64,000 bases of DNA from Jiella avicenniae (lineage in GTDB: Bacteria; Pseudomonadota; Alphaproteobacteria; Rhizobiales; Rhizobiaceae), in the NCBI RefSeq assembly GCF_021390325.1, contig NZ_JAJUWU010000019.1:1-64000 (forward strand). Reading direction: 5' to 3'. A model generated the notes under the pieces. The model was not told the origin of the DNA. It saw only the letters and a list, made by a program, of their open reading frames with translations, and did not search any database. The translations under genes and the position numbers were made by a program. Numbering within the stretch: the stretch's first letter is position 1; every line of letters begins with the position of its first letter. Shown here in pieces: positions 1 to 11,256 of the stretch.

Positions 1-43
1 CCGAGGCTCCATTCCGGTTCTTCCCTTTGCCAAGGAGAACCGA

Positions 44-298
44 ATGCAGACCACAACGGACGATAGGATCATCGCCGAGCTGATGGAATAGCTGATCGAG
101 ACCGGTCCAGACGGCATGGCAGCCACTTTCGCCGCGATGCTCAATCTGGCCATGCGGATCGAACGCGAGCGCCATCTTGGCGCCCGCGCCTATGAGCGCG
201 CACCCGAGTGGACCGGCTATGCCAACGGGACCAGGCCGAAGACGATCGACACGCCTGCCGGCAGGCTGTCCCTCAAGCTCCCCAAGAGCCGCGGCGGC
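44..298 (+). pseudogene. IS256-family transposase, N-terminal fragment (fused to IS30 remnant)
   Basis: The reading frame from the ATG at 44 gives MQTTTDDRIIAELME, then an amber stop at 89-91, then LIETGPDGMAATFAAMLNLA and on to a GYANG...IDTPAG...LPKS stretch. This is the usual start of rhizobial IS256-type (mutator) transposases. A GGAG ribosome-binding site lies just before the ATG. After about codon 76 of this frame the IS256 similarity stops, and the IS256 catalytic domain is absent. The frame continues without a break into IS30-type sequence (next entry). It is a dead fragment: truncated, carrying a nonsense codon, and joined to an unrelated transposase. The amber codon probably replaced CAG or TGG. 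The left terminal repeat, if present, lies outside or right at the window edge and cannot be defined. Confidence 0.7.
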
Positions 299-892
299 AA
301 CCTCGTGCGTCGGCGCAGGACCTGGCGCCCGATGAAGGCGCGGACCTCTCGCGACACGATCAAGGATCGTCGTTCCATTCACGATCGCCCGGCCGAGATC
401 GAGGATCGTCGCCAGGCAGGCCATTGGGAGGCCGATCTCGTCATCTGCCGGAAAGCCCGGCCAGTTCTCGTCCTCCACGAGCGAAAGACGAGGGTAACGC
501 TCGCAACGCGCCTCACCGGGAAGACCGCGGCCGAGACGATTGCCGCGATGACCGCGGTCTTCCGCCACCTCGCGCCCGGTCTGCGATCCTTAATCACCTT
601 CGACAATAATACGGCTTTCGCCCGCCAGGGGCTGCTGGGCGATCTCTTCAGCATGACGACATGGTTCTGCGACGCCTGTGCCTCCTGGCAGAAGGGTGGC
701 GTCGAGAACGCCAATGGCCGATTGCGACGATGGATCCTGAGATCCCTCGATCTCGACATCATCTCGGATGCCGACCTGCAGGACGCTGTAATCACCCTGA
801 ACACGACACCGCGCAAATGCCTCGGCTTCGTTACGCCACTTTAGGCACTCCTCAAGGAGCTTGGCAAAGACGTCCGGATCTGCTTCTCATGA
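299..892 (+). pseudogene. IS30-family transposase, catalytic-domain remnant
   Basis: From roughly residue 62 of the open frame that begins at 116, the protein becomes an IS30-type transposase: IHDRPAEIEDR, GHWEADLVI, TFDNNTAFA, KGGVENANGRLRRW and LNTTPRKCLGF. The three DDE residues are visible as D107, D163 and E197 of that 242-aa frame. The N-terminal helix-turn-helix half of a normal IS30 transposase is missing and is replaced by IS256 sequence. The frame stops at an amber codon at 842-844. Reading through it gives ALLKELGKDVRI and a natural-looking TGA at 890-892, so that stop is probably a CAG-to-TAG mutation. With the upstream amber codon this marks an old, inactive insertion scar. The Asn in TFDNN, where Gly is usual, also points to decay. 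Confidence 0.75.
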
Positions 893-1847
893 AACTGTTG
901 CGCTTCGCGATGGAATCCACCGGCAGTTCCATAACAGCCTATGCCGCTTGAAACAATTGACTCATTCTTCAAATCTTTAAATCGGCTCGGTATTTCGGAG
1001 CTCTTGTCTAGCGAAGATGGCCTTTGCAAAATCGCAGTGGCAAATGTGAGCAACAGCTTGCCGATGGGTACAAAATGGTGGTACACGGAGATGACTGGTT
1101 GACGATTGCGGGTCTATATATATCAATGATTTAATGGTCAATTCTGGCGAATCCCTTCCTCTCCGCCACGTCAGATTACCTCGCGAAATCAACCTTTTTC
1201 GATAATCCGAAATAGGCTGTTGAACGCGGTTTCGCACACGTGTTCCGGGTGGGTGGGCTCGTCGTGGCAGGGGGCGCTCAGGGGAGGCGCAGCCTGAATC
1301 GTTGAAGAGCACGGGCGCCCGGCGACCGTCGGCGCTCGGGTCTCGACAGAGACGGCGGGACCGAGAAACGCCGAGAGCCGTCCGGCACTCGATCAGCTCG
1401 CCTGTGAGGACTATGCCCCTTGAATGCGGCAACGCCGATCGTCGCGGCGAGGGCGTTCAGGGCCCCCGGGTCGTTCTGGGGGAGGCGTGGCTTCGGGGTC
1501 GCCGGCGGTTGCGGCGCGCCGATCCGGTGCTCGGCTAAGAGATCCGTGGCGTCGCGGGTCCCGAAGGTCCGGCGTGGCGCTCGCAGCGTGAGCCGATGAA
1601 GTCGTGGCCGTCGCCGAAAAGCGCGAGGGCGGCGTCGAAGGCGCGAAAATATCGACCGCCGGCAGCCACGTGTCCCGCTCGCGGCGGTTGAAAGCCGCCG
1701 AATGACGCGACGCCGGCGGTTGAGGAGCACATCTCGCCCGGTCGCCTCGGCAACGGGACGCGTGCCCGGTCCAACCCCGCTTCCCGGCCGGTGAGGGCGC
1801 CCCGGCGCTGCAAGGTCTCGTGCCAGACTGTCGGGGGCGAGGAAGGA
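893..1847. other. gene-free stretch next to IS scar
   Basis: About 950 bases with no gene I can support. The first part (about 950-1250) is clearly richer in A and T than its surroundings and has runs such as tatatatat near 1115. The rest is ordinary high-GC DNA whose open frames on either strand show arginine/proline-rich composition, no family motifs and no ribosome-binding sites. The left edge probably contains the right end of the IS30 element. A decayed gene on the minus strand between 1280 and 1850 is possible because two adjacent frames look mildly protein-like, but nothing is recognisable. Confidence 0.5.
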
Positions 1848-2642
1848 TCAACCGCCCCGACCCGTCTCCGGTTCGGCCATCCGGCGGTGCATCTGTGCCA
1901 GAACGGCATCCGGAATGAGGCCGGAGAAGGTCGACTGGACCTTGTTCATGAAGCCGCTGGCGACCTGCCGTCTGCCCTTCTGCATCGCCTCGTAGCCGGT
2001 CTTGGCGACCGCCGCAGGGTCGTCTTTGGAATCGTCCCGACCGATGGAGGTATCGTCCATCTGGGCGCGATGGAAGAACTCCGTGGCGGTCGGCCCCGGC
2101 TCAAGGCAGGTGACCGTGACGCCGGTCTCCTTCAGTTCGTCGGCGAGCGCTTCGGAAAAGGAGTCGAGGAACGCCTTGGTGCCGTTGTAGACCGCCTGGA
2201 ACGAGCCGGGAATGAAGCCGGCGATCGAGCCGGTGATCAGGATGCGGCCGGTATCGCGATCACGCATCTGCCGGCCGACCTTGTGGATCAGCGAGAGGGT
2301 GCCGGTGACGTTGACGTCGACGACATCCTTCGCCTCGCCGAAATCCTGTTCGAGGAAAGCCCCGCCGAGACCGCGGCCGGCATTGGCCATCAAAACGTCG
2401 ACCCGGCGGCCCTCTAGGACCTGCCATAGCGCCGCCACGCCGTGTTCGGTGCCGAGGTCGGCCTTGACCGCCTGGACCCGCGTCCCGATCCGGCCGAGTT
2501 TCCGCCCGGCTTCCTCGATCTCGGCTTCGTCCGCGACGACGACGAGCTCGTAGCCGTCCTCTGCGGCGAGTTTGGCGAGTTCGAAGCCGATGCCGCTGGA
2601 GGCGCCGGTCACGACCGCGAGTTCTCCTTCATGGGCTGCCAT
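1848..2642 (-). CDS. SDR-family NAD(P)-dependent oxidoreductase
   Basis: A 264-aa classical short-chain dehydrogenase/reductase. The Rossmann cofactor motif TGASSGIG is at residues 12-19, the ANAG motif at 87-90 and the structural Asn at 111. The catalytic Ser-Tyr-Lys set is S139, Y152 and K156 in a YNGTK motif. The length is typical and no signal peptide is seen, so it should be a soluble cytoplasmic enzyme reducing or oxidising a carbonyl/alcohol substrate. The acidic residues after the second beta strand (ADEAE) lean towards NAD rather than NADP, but this is weak. It stands alone, with an IS scar downstream and recQ in the same direction upstream, about 330 bases away. The substrate cannot be deduced. 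Confidence 0.9.
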   Translation of the reverse strand: MAAHEGELAVVTGASSGIGFELAKLAAEDGYELVVVADEAEIEEAGRKLGRIGTRVQAVKADLGTEHGVAALWQVLEGRRVDVLMANAGRGLGGAFLEQDFGEAKDVVDVNVTGTLSLIHKVGRQMRDRDTGRILITGSIAGFIPGSFQAVYNGTKAFLDSFSEALADELKETGVTVTCLEPGPTATEFFHRAQMDDTSIGRDDSKDDPAAVAKTGYEAMQKGRRQVASGFMNKVQSTFSGLIPDAVLAQMHRRMAEPETGRGG

Positions 2643-2970
2643 TGTCCAAACTCCTGGCTCGAGTGCGATCGAAGCAATGCGGCGGACGCCGCCGACGATG
2701 GATCAACCGGAACCGGCCGGATTCGTTCGGATCGAAGGGATGGGGAAATGCCTAGGTCGGAAGGAGCCGGAGCGAACGGCAAGGCGTTCGAGCCGGCCGT
2801 GACCGCGATGGACGCTTCGATCCCGTCCCAGATGGGCATCCGGTTCCCGTGAGGTCGGGGATCGGAGAAGACGCCCGATGGGGTGGTCGATCGCGCGCCG
2901 GGGTTCGTCGGGCTTCGCAATCCGCCGAGGCGACGGGGCTTGGGATGCCGCCGTCGAACGACGTGAGCGG
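2643..2970. other. intergenic region between SDR gene and recQ
   Basis: About 330 bases upstream of the SDR gene and downstream of recQ (both on the minus strand). It presumably contains the SDR promoter. I see no convincing small gene, repeat or terminator. Confidence 0.4.
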
Positions 2971-4788
<1,818 letters not shown>

Positions 4789-5034
4789 CGGGAATCACGG
4801 GAGCGCCCTCCATATCAGCTACCGCCCGGCGTCGATCAATGGCCGCGATGTCGGCAAGTCGCCCCGGCCACTCCGGCAAGACCCTCAGACCGTCCCGACC
4901 GTCTGCTTGAATTTCTCGCGCCCACGCCGTCTGATGGCGGCGATCGTCGCGACGCAGCGAGGGACGAGGTGCAGATGCGGGCCTCGCATCCCGAGGCGAA
5001 AAAAAGCGGCGGCATGACAGGGAGGCAGCAGGTC

Positions 5035-6171
5035 ATGGATTTTTCGCTCACCGAGGAGCAGGAGCAGATCTTCCAGATGGCGCGGGACTTCGCCGCCGAG
5101 AAGATGGCGCCCCACGCGGCCACGTGGGAAGAGGAGAAGCGCCTGCCGCGCGAGGTGCTGAACGAACTGGCGGCGCTCGGCATGGCGGCGATCAACGTTC
5201 GCGACGACCACGGCTCGGGCCTGTCGCGTCTCGACACGGTGCTGATCTTCGAGGCGCTGTCCTATGGCGACCCGTCGGTCTCGGCGTTCCTGTCGATCCA
5301 CAACATGGTCGCCTGGATGGTCGACGGTTTCGGGTCCGACGGGCAGCGGGCCGAATGGCTGCCGAAGCTTGCTTCGATGCAGGCTGTCGCCAGCTACTGC
5401 CTGACCGAGCCCGGCGCGGGCTCGGACGCGGCCGCCCTTCGCACCAGCGCGAGACGAGATGGCGACGGCTACGTCCTCAACGGCACCAAGAGCTTCATCT
5501 CGGGTGCCGGCTTTTCCGATCTCTATCTCGTCATGGCGCGAACGGGCGAGGCCGGACCGAAGGGCATTTCCGCCTTTCTTGTCGAAAAGGGGACTCCCGG
5601 CCTCTCCTTCGGCGCACAGGAGAAGAAGATGGGCTGGATCGCCCAGCCGACTGCGGAGGTGCGGCTCGAGGACTGCCGGATCGCGGGCGGGAACCGCCTC
5701 GGCGAGGAGGGCAGCGGCTTCGTCTATGCCATGATGGGGCTCGACGGCGGCCGCTTGAGCATCTCCGCCTGCGCTCTCGGCGCGGCTCAGGCGGCGCTCG
5801 ACAAGTCGGTCGCCTTCATGCGGGACCGGCAGGCCTTCGGAAAGTCGCTGACCGAGTTCCAGGCGCTGCAGTTCCGCCTCGCCGACATGGAGACCGAGCT
5901 GTCCGCCGCCCGGATCTTCCTGCGCCAGGCCGCCTGGAAGCTCGACCGGAAGGCGCCGGACGCGACGAAGTTCTGCGCCATGGCCAAGCGCTTCGTCACC
6001 GACGCGAGCTTTTCGGTCGCCAACATGGCCTTGCAGCTGCACGGCGGATACGGCTACCTCTCGGACTACGGCATCGAAAAGATCGTCCGCGATCTCCGGG
6101 TGCATCAGATTCTCGAGGGCACCAACGAGATCATGCGGACGATCGTGGCGAAGGCGCTTCTGGCGAAATGA
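5035..6171 (+). CDS. acyl-CoA dehydrogenase (isobutyryl-CoA dehydrogenase-like)
   Basis: A 378-aa flavoprotein that oxidises acyl-CoA to enoyl-CoA, passing electrons to ETF. The ATG at 5035 has GGGAGG nine bases upstream; the much longer open frame reaching back over recQ is spurious. Family marks: YCLTEPGAGSDAAALRT (121-137), the FAD-binding ISGAG region, DRQAFGK (264-270), QLHGGYGYL (334-342) and the catalytic Glu in LEGTNEIMR (E361). The glutamate position and the overall sequence fit short/branched-chain members such as isobutyryl-CoA dehydrogenase (valine breakdown). It is not next to other valine genes, so the exact substrate remains an inference. Confidence 0.93.
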   Translation: MDFSLTEEQEQIFQMARDFAAEKMAPHAATWEEEKRLPREVLNELAALGMAAINVRDDHGSGLSRLDTVLIFEALSYGDPSVSAFLSIHNMVAWMVDGFGSDGQRAEWLPKLASMQAVASYCLTEPGAGSDAAALRTSARRDGDGYVLNGTKSFISGAGFSDLYLVMARTGEAGPKGISAFLVEKGTPGLSFGAQEKKMGWIAQPTAEVRLEDCRIAGGNRLGEEGSGFVYAMMGLDGGRLSISACALGAAQAALDKSVAFMRDRQAFGKSLTEFQALQFRLADMETELSAARIFLRQAAWKLDRKAPDATKFCAMAKRFVTDASFSVANMALQLHGGYGYLSDYGIEKIVRDLRVHQILEGTNEIMRTIVAKALLAK

Positions 6172-6368
6172 GCGTGCCGCGCGCCTGCCGTTTCCGCCGA
6201 GCGAACGGCCGGACGTTTCGAAACGACGAGGACGAGCGATAAATTTCGCCCCGGTGGCGATTCTGCAATAGTTTTGCCACATGCTGGCGCAATTCGTAAC
6301 GCTTCGCGACGCAGCGGCCGCAAGGGGAATGGGGCTGCTGCGAAAGCCGAGCTTGGGGGTCGTTCGAC

Positions 6369-7805
6369 TTGAAACGCCAATACTGGATCGTTCCGTCGCT
6401 GGCAGCCGTCCTGGGTGGGATCGGCTACGGGGTTGCGCAGAACCTGCCGCCCCGCGATGCGGCCGATCTTCGCTCGTCCGTGCAGACGGCGCCGGCACCC
6501 GTGCCGGCCGCATCGGCGGACGAAGACTTTACGCCGCCGACGCTGTCGGACCGGGTTTCGCTCGGCTATCGCCGCAAGGGCGACGAGAATTTCGCCGAGG
6601 TGAGGGTGTCGACGGTCGAACCTTTCGTCGACGGCGTCGACCGGCGGCTTGTCGCCTCGGTGGCCGACGGCGCGGTTCCGCCGGTCGCCGCCGCCAGTGC
6701 CGCGCTGGCGCCCACGGCGTCCCGCAATCCGGGCTCGAACGGCGCGACGGCCTTTCTGACGAAGGTCGCTGCGGCCGGGGACGCCGCCGCTGCCGCCGAC
6801 ATGAACGCGGCGGAGACGGCCGATGCGATCTCTCCCGCCTTCGAGGCGACACCGCTGTCCAGCCGGCTTCTCGACGCCGACGAGCCGGCCTGGCAATCGC
6901 GCTTCTTCGCCGACAACCCGCTCGTCGGCGGCATTTTCCAGGGGGATGGCAACCGGGCGGACGCCGCGTCCCTGATCGGCGCCGCCAGGACGGCCCGCTA
7001 CGTTCTTCTCGGCGAGACGCACGACAACCCGGATCATCACCGGCTGCAGAGCGACATCGTCGCCGATCTCGCCGACGCGACGGCGGATCTGTCGCTGGTA
7101 TTCGAGATGATCCCGCCGCGGCTCGGCAGCGCCGTTTCGGCCTTCGGCACGCCGCGCGCCGGCGCCATCGACATGGATTCGCTGGCGGACCGGCTCGAAT
7201 GGTCGGCAAGGGGCTGGCCGGATTTCTCCATGTACCGTCCGATGTTCGAAACGGCCAGGCGCGAGGGTCTCGCGGTCTTTCCCGGCAATCTCGACCGGGA
7301 CGTCGTCAGCTCGATCGCCCAGAGCGGCATTTCGGCGCTTTCGCCCGAGATGCGGACGAGACTGTCGCTCGACGCGCCCGCCGATCCCGAGATCGTTGCC
7401 GATCTGACGGAAGAAGTTCGCAGCGCCCATTGCGGCCTGATGCCCGAGGGGGCGCTGGCGACCATGGCGGATGCCCAGCGCGCCCGCGACGGCGCGATGG
7501 CTGCGGCGATGATCGACGCCGCGCAATCGGGCGACAAGGCGGTTCTGATCGCCGGCTCCGGCCATGTCCGCGACGACCGGGGCGTGCCCTCGATCCTGCA
7601 GCGGACCGATCCCGAGGCCGAGACGATCTCCGTGCGGATGCTGGAAGTCGACGGCAAGGACGGCGACCCCGCCGATTACGGGCTCAAGGCCGAGATGCCG
7701 GCGCCCTACGACTTCACCATCTTCACCCCCCGCGCCGATCGCGACGATCCCTGCGAGGCGCTCCGCGCTCGCATGGAGAAAAAGGCGGGTACGGTCGCGA
7801 ACTAG
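6369..7805 (+). CDS. ChaN-like haem/iron-regulated protein
   Basis: A 478-aa protein starting at TTG 6369, with a GGGGG run about ten bases upstream. A hydrophobic N-terminus (IVPSLAAVLGGIGYGVA) looks like a signal anchor. The first 170 residues are Ala/Pro-rich and probably disordered. The remainder is the ChaN/EreA-like fold: LLGETHDNPDHH (213-224), VFEM, HCGLMP, AQRARDGAMA and LIAGSGHVRDDRGVP. ChaN of Campylobacter is a haem-binding lipoprotein in iron uptake, so an envelope haem-binding role is the family-based guess. It lacks a clear lipobox and has no iron-transport neighbours. The long disordered N-terminus is unusual compared with about 280-aa ChaN proteins. Confidence 0.8.
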   Translation: MKRQYWIVPSLAAVLGGIGYGVAQNLPPRDAADLRSSVQTAPAPVPAASADEDFTPPTLSDRVSLGYRRKGDENFAEVRVSTVEPFVDGVDRRLVASVADGAVPPVAAASAALAPTASRNPGSNGATAFLTKVAAAGDAAAAADMNAAETADAISPAFEATPLSSRLLDADEPAWQSRFFADNPLVGGIFQGDGNRADAASLIGAARTARYVLLGETHDNPDHHRLQSDIVADLADATADLSLVFEMIPPRLGSAVSAFGTPRAGAIDMDSLADRLEWSARGWPDFSMYRPMFETARREGLAVFPGNLDRDVVSSIAQSGISALSPEMRTRLSLDAPADPEIVADLTEEVRSAHCGLMPEGALATMADAQRARDGAMAAAMIDAAQSGDKAVLIAGSGHVRDDRGVPSILQRTDPEAETISVRMLEVDGKDGDPADYGLKAEMPAPYDFTIFTPRADRDDPCEALRARMEKKAGTVAN

Positions 7806-8117
7806 GCCATCGAGCCATCGACCGCCCGCCCATCTTCTTACGTGGTTCTCGCGACGGCGAAGAATCGCGGTCGGGACCGGGTTCCTTCGCTGCCTTCGAA
7901 CGCGCCTCACCGCTACCCCGCGACAGAGCCGGCTCTGCGTTTTCGGGCTTCCATCGGTCCGAACCCCAGGGCCGCGCCTCCAAAAGCGCCTCGTTCGGCA
8001 TTCGATTGACCTTGCAGAGCCCGGCAACTAGGGTCCGCGGCGATCCGGACGGCGGCGTTTTCGAGCGCCGACGGTTCCGAATATTCCCGACCTTTGACTG
8101 ATCAAGGAGCCATGCCG
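7806..8117. other. intergenic region upstream of dapD
   Basis: About 310 bases between the ChaN-like gene and dapD. It must carry the dapD promoter, but I cannot pick out a convincing -35/-10 pair. No small gene, repeat or hairpin terminator is evident. Confidence 0.4.
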
Positions 8118-8972
8118 ATGACCGGGCAGGACCGCGCCGCCCTCGAACTGACGATCGAACGCGCCTTCGACGAGCGGGACGAGGTTTCCCCGACGACGAC
8201 CGGCGAGGTGCGCGAGGCCGTCGATGCGGCGCTGGAGCTGCTCGACAGCGGCGAGGCGCGGGTGGCGAGCCGCGAGGCGGACGGTTCCTGGACGGTCCAT
8301 CAGTGGCTGAAGAAGGCGGTGCTCCTGTCCTTCCGGCTCAACGACATGACGGTGATCGAAGGCGGGCCGGGCGGCGCCACCTGGTGGGACAAGGTGCCGT
8401 CGAAATTCGAGGGCTGGGGCGAGAACCGCTTCCGCGAGGCCGGGCTCCGGGCCGTGCCGAACGCCATCGTCCGCCGTTCCGCCCATATCGGCAAGGGCGT
8501 CGTCCTGATGCCGTCCTTCGTCAATCTCGGCGCCCGTGTCGACGAGGGCACGATGGTCGACACCTGGGCGACGGTCGGCTCCTGCGCGCAGATCGGCAAG
8601 AACGTCCACCTTTCCGGCGGCGTCGGCATCGGCGGCGTGCTGGAGCCGATGCAGGCCGGCCCGACGATCATCGAGGACAACTGCTTCATCGGCGCCCGCT
8701 CGGAGGTCGTCGAAGGCTGCATCGTCCGCGAGGGCTCGGTGCTCGGCATGGGCGTCTTCATCGGCCAGTCCACCAAGATCGTCGACCGCACCACCGGCGA
8801 AGTCCGCTACGGCGAAGTGCCGCCCTATTCGGTGGTCGTCGCCGGCACCATGCCCGGCAAGCCGATGGACAACGGCGCGCCGGGACCGAGCCTCTATTGC
8901 GCCGTCATCGTCAAGCGCGTCGACGAGAAGACGCGGTCGAAGACCTCGATCAACGAGTTGCTGCGGAGCTGA
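8118..8972 (+). CDS. dapD: 2,3,4,5-tetrahydropyridine-2,6-dicarboxylate N-succinyltransferase
   Basis: A 284-aa left-handed beta-helix acyltransferase. It succinylates tetrahydrodipicolinate in the succinylase branch of lysine and meso-diaminopimelate synthesis, and supplies peptidoglycan precursors. The hexapeptide-repeat core is visible ([48 protein letters not shown]), followed by the conserved [11 protein letters not shown] and [10 protein letters not shown] segments. The frame is open from a TTG at 8094 and an ATG at 8112. I chose the ATG at 8118 because AAGGAG lies eight bases before it, and the N-terminus then matches the usual family length. dapE lies 2.3 kb further on, separated by a glycosidase and a lytic transglycosylase. 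Confidence 0.96.
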   Translation: MTGQDRAALELTIERAFDERDEVSPTTTGEVREAVDAALELLDSGEARVASREADGSWTVHQWLKKAVLLSFRLNDMTVIEGGPGGATWWDKVPSKFEGWGENRFREAGLRAVPNAIVRRSAHIGKGVVLMPSFVNLGARVDEGTMVDTWATVGSCAQIGKNVHLSGGVGIGGVLEPMQAGPTIIEDNCFIGARSEVVEGCIVREGSVLGMGVFIGQSTKIVDRTTGEVRYGEVPPYSVVVAGTMPGKPMDNGAPGPSLYCAVIVKRVDEKTRSKTSINELLRS

Positions 8973-9123
8973 TATTGCCGAGATCCTTGTCTCCTGCAGT
9001 CATGGTCGAGCCCGCAAGTCTGCCCAGCATCGTCGTTGGCGTGCCTCTGTCCGTCTTGATGATTTGTGGGCCCGGCTTCGTCAAATCGAAACATCATGTC
9101 GATCAGACGGAACCTGTCGCAGG

Positions 9124-9912
9124 ATGACGGCTCGGCGGTTCAGATCTCCCAAGCTCTGTTCGATTGTCGCTCTTCCCCTCACCGCCGCCGCCGGCCTGCT
9201 CGGCTGGCTAACCTCCGTTCCCGCTCTGCCGAGCGCCCATGCCGGCCTCTGCCGCACCGAGACCGCGGCCGGCGTGGAATACATCGTCTGCGACGTCGCC
9301 CTCGACCGCTACGACCTCGCGCTGCGGGCGGTCGATAAGGAGGGCAGGCCCTACGAGACCTTCGAGGCGGCGAAGGCTTCGTTGCCCGGCCGTGAAGTCG
9401 CGCTGATCGTGAATGCCGGCATGTATCACGAGGATCGCCGGCCGGTCGGGCTGGCGGTACAGGACGGCAGGGAGCTGCACGGCGCGGTTCTCGGCACCGG
9501 CTCGGGCAATTATTCGCTGCGGCCGAACGGCGTCTTCTTCGTCGAGAACGGCCGGGCGGGGGTGATGGAATCGACCCGTTATCTGGACGGCGGGCACGAT
9601 CCCGACCTCGCGACGCAGTCCGGCCCGATGCTCGTCGTCGACGGCAGGCTGCATCCGCGCTTCATCGAGAACTCCGACAGCCGGCACGTGCGCAACGGCG
9701 TCTGCGCGAGCGAGGACGGGCGGGTCGTCACCCTCGTCCTCTCGCGGTCGCCGGTGAATTTCTGGGATTTCGGCACGTTCTTCAAGGACGGGCTCGGCTG
9801 CAGGAACGCGCTGTTCTTCGACGGCACGGTGTCGAGCCTTTATTATCCGTCCGGCGGCATCGACTATCGCCGCGATCGGCTGGGACCGATGCTGGTCGTC
9901 ACCGAGCAGTGA
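9124..9912 (+). CDS. secreted phosphodiester glycosidase-domain protein (DUF2233/NAGPA family)
   Basis: A 262-aa protein starting at ATG 9124 with a clear Sec signal peptide (positive MTARRFRSPK, a hydrophobic stretch, SAHA cleavage near residue 40). The mature part shows the NAGPA-like pattern NAGMYHEDRRPVGL, LRPNGVFF, QSGPMLVV, R-NGV and LFFDGTVSSLY. Mammalian NAGPA removes N-acetylglucosamine from phosphodiesters. Bacterial YigE-type members are periplasmic with poorly defined substrates, possibly cell-envelope phosphodiester glycans. It follows dapD by 150 bases on the same strand but has its own weak ribosome-binding site, so operon membership is uncertain. Confidence 0.85.
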   Translation: MTARRFRSPKLCSIVALPLTAAAGLLGWLTSVPALPSAHAGLCRTETAAGVEYIVCDVALDRYDLALRAVDKEGRPYETFEAAKASLPGREVALIVNAGMYHEDRRPVGLAVQDGRELHGAVLGTGSGNYSLRPNGVFFVENGRAGVMESTRYLDGGHDPDLATQSGPMLVVDGRLHPRFIENSDSRHVRNGVCASEDGRVVTLVLSRSPVNFWDFGTFFKDGLGCRNALFFDGTVSSLYYPSGGIDYRRDRLGPMLVVTEQ

Positions 9913-10060
9913 CCGGCCATTGCCGGGACCGCGGCTCGCGATTCCGCCAACCTGTGAGCTGGTTCGAAAAGCATGACCGGCCGACAGCCTGGACGGCGGG
10001 TCTCCGTTCTCGACCGCCAACCGACGCGGCCTTTCGCGCGTCACCCGGTGGAAGGTTCGA

Positions 10061-11107
10061 TCAGTCGGCGACCGAGGGGCGCAGGGCAGGTGCCGGGACG
10101 CTCGCATCGTCGTCGCCGAAGCGGGCGGCGAGATTGGCGTCCCGGGCTGTTTCTGCGTCCGTCTCGGCTTCCGGCGTCGTCTTCGCGCCCGCAACGCGGC
10201 CGCCGCGTGCGGCAGCCGCTTCGGACTTGGCCGCCATCTCGCGCATCGTTTTCGGGACGGCGTCGCCCGGGGTCGGGCGGTCGGCCCGCTGCGGGGCGAA
10301 GGCGACCGCCTCGACGATGGCGTCGGAGGCTTCGCGCCGCGGCTCGGCACTTCGTCTCGTCTCGAGCTTCGCCGTCTCGATGGTCGCCGGCACCGCGCGG
10401 CCGGGCGCGCGCCGGCTGAGGTCGAGTTCGGCCATGTGGGCCTTGACCTTCGAGCAGTAGCTGCGGGCCGCGGCGGTCATCCGGGTCGTGCGGTGGCCGC
10501 CCTTGTACTTCATCGCCGTGCCGCAGACGTCGTGGCCGCTCTGCTCCCAGGCGCCCTTCAGATATTTCATCCCGTAGGTGAGGTTGGTGTCGGCATCGAG
10601 GAGATCGCTCGCCGAGCCGGAAAAGCCGAGGCTGCGGGCCGTCGCCGGCTTGATCTGCGACAGGCCGTAGACGCCGCGGCCGCGGGCCCGCGGATTGTAG
10701 CGGCTTTCGACCCGCACGACGGCGAAGGCGAGGGCGGGTGGGATGCCGTTCTCCTCGGCGTGCGCGACGATCATCCTGTCGATCGCGGCGCTGCCGGAAA
10801 TCGTCCCCGTTTCGGCCATCTGAGCGGCCTCGCGCCGGGCGATCGCCCGGTCGGCCTTCTCGACGCCCTTGGACGAGACGGCCACTGCAGCGATGGCCTG
10901 GCCGTCATCATCGCCATCCTGCGGAGCGGAAGCGTCCTCCTTGCCCGCAAAGGCGACGCCGAGCGGCGAACCGCCGGGGCCGTCGGCGATGCAGCCGGAA
11001 ACCACCAGGAGACCGGCCAGGGCGGCGAGCGATGCCCCCCGCTGCAGCCAGGGCGAGCGCGTCCCGCGATCGGCCCTCGAACCTTTCCGCCCAATCAGCA
11101 CAGACAT
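10061..11107 (-). CDS. lytic transglycosylase lipoprotein (SLT domain)
   Basis: A 348-aa protein taking the ATG at 11107 as start; the frame extends to a TTG at 11158, but the ATG start places the signal peptide properly. A hydrophobic stretch ends in the lipobox VSGC (Cys39), predicting an outer-membrane lipoprotein. The transglycosylase domain spans about 105-220, with the catalytic Glu near residue 134 in VVRVESRYNPRARG, then GVYGLSQIKPATA and LTYGMKYLKGAW. These enzymes cleave peptidoglycan glycan strands to 1,6-anhydro products during growth or insertion of envelope machines. The C-terminal 120 residues are charged and low in complexity. It is divergent from dapE, with about 150 bases between the two starts. 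Confidence 0.88.
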   Translation of the reverse strand: MSVLIGRKGSRADRGTRSPWLQRGASLAALAGLLVVSGCIADGPGGSPLGVAFAGKEDASAPQDGDDDGQAIAAVAVSSKGVEKADRAIARREAAQMAETGTISGSAAIDRMIVAHAEENGIPPALAFAVVRVESRYNPRARGRGVYGLSQIKPATARSLGFSGSASDLLDADTNLTYGMKYLKGAWEQSGHDVCGTAMKYKGGHRTTRMTAAARSYCSKVKAHMAELDLSRRAPGRAVPATIETAKLETRRSAEPRREASDAIVEAVAFAPQRADRPTPGDAVPKTMREMAAKSEAAAARGGRVAGAKTTPEAETDAETARDANLAARFGDDDASVPAPALRPSVAD

Positions 11108-11256
11108 CCCCGCTCGAAGTTTCCCCGTCTGCCGATCTCCCGCCCGATCGCGGCGCAATCGTGGCGCTCAGATGGCGGCTGCCTTACTTTCTTAACGAAT
11201 CCTCACCGACCCGGCCGACTGTGGCGGGCCGGCATCAGATCGGCTATCTCCGCGCC

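Noticed and set aside
841-1086. An 81-aa minus-strand ORF overlapping the IS30 end.
   Set aside because: No motif, no ribosome-binding site, and it runs through the transposon remnant.
6105-8027. A 640-aa minus-strand frame antisense to the ChaN-like gene.
   Set aside because: No domain, no ribosome-binding site; composition typical of a shadow.
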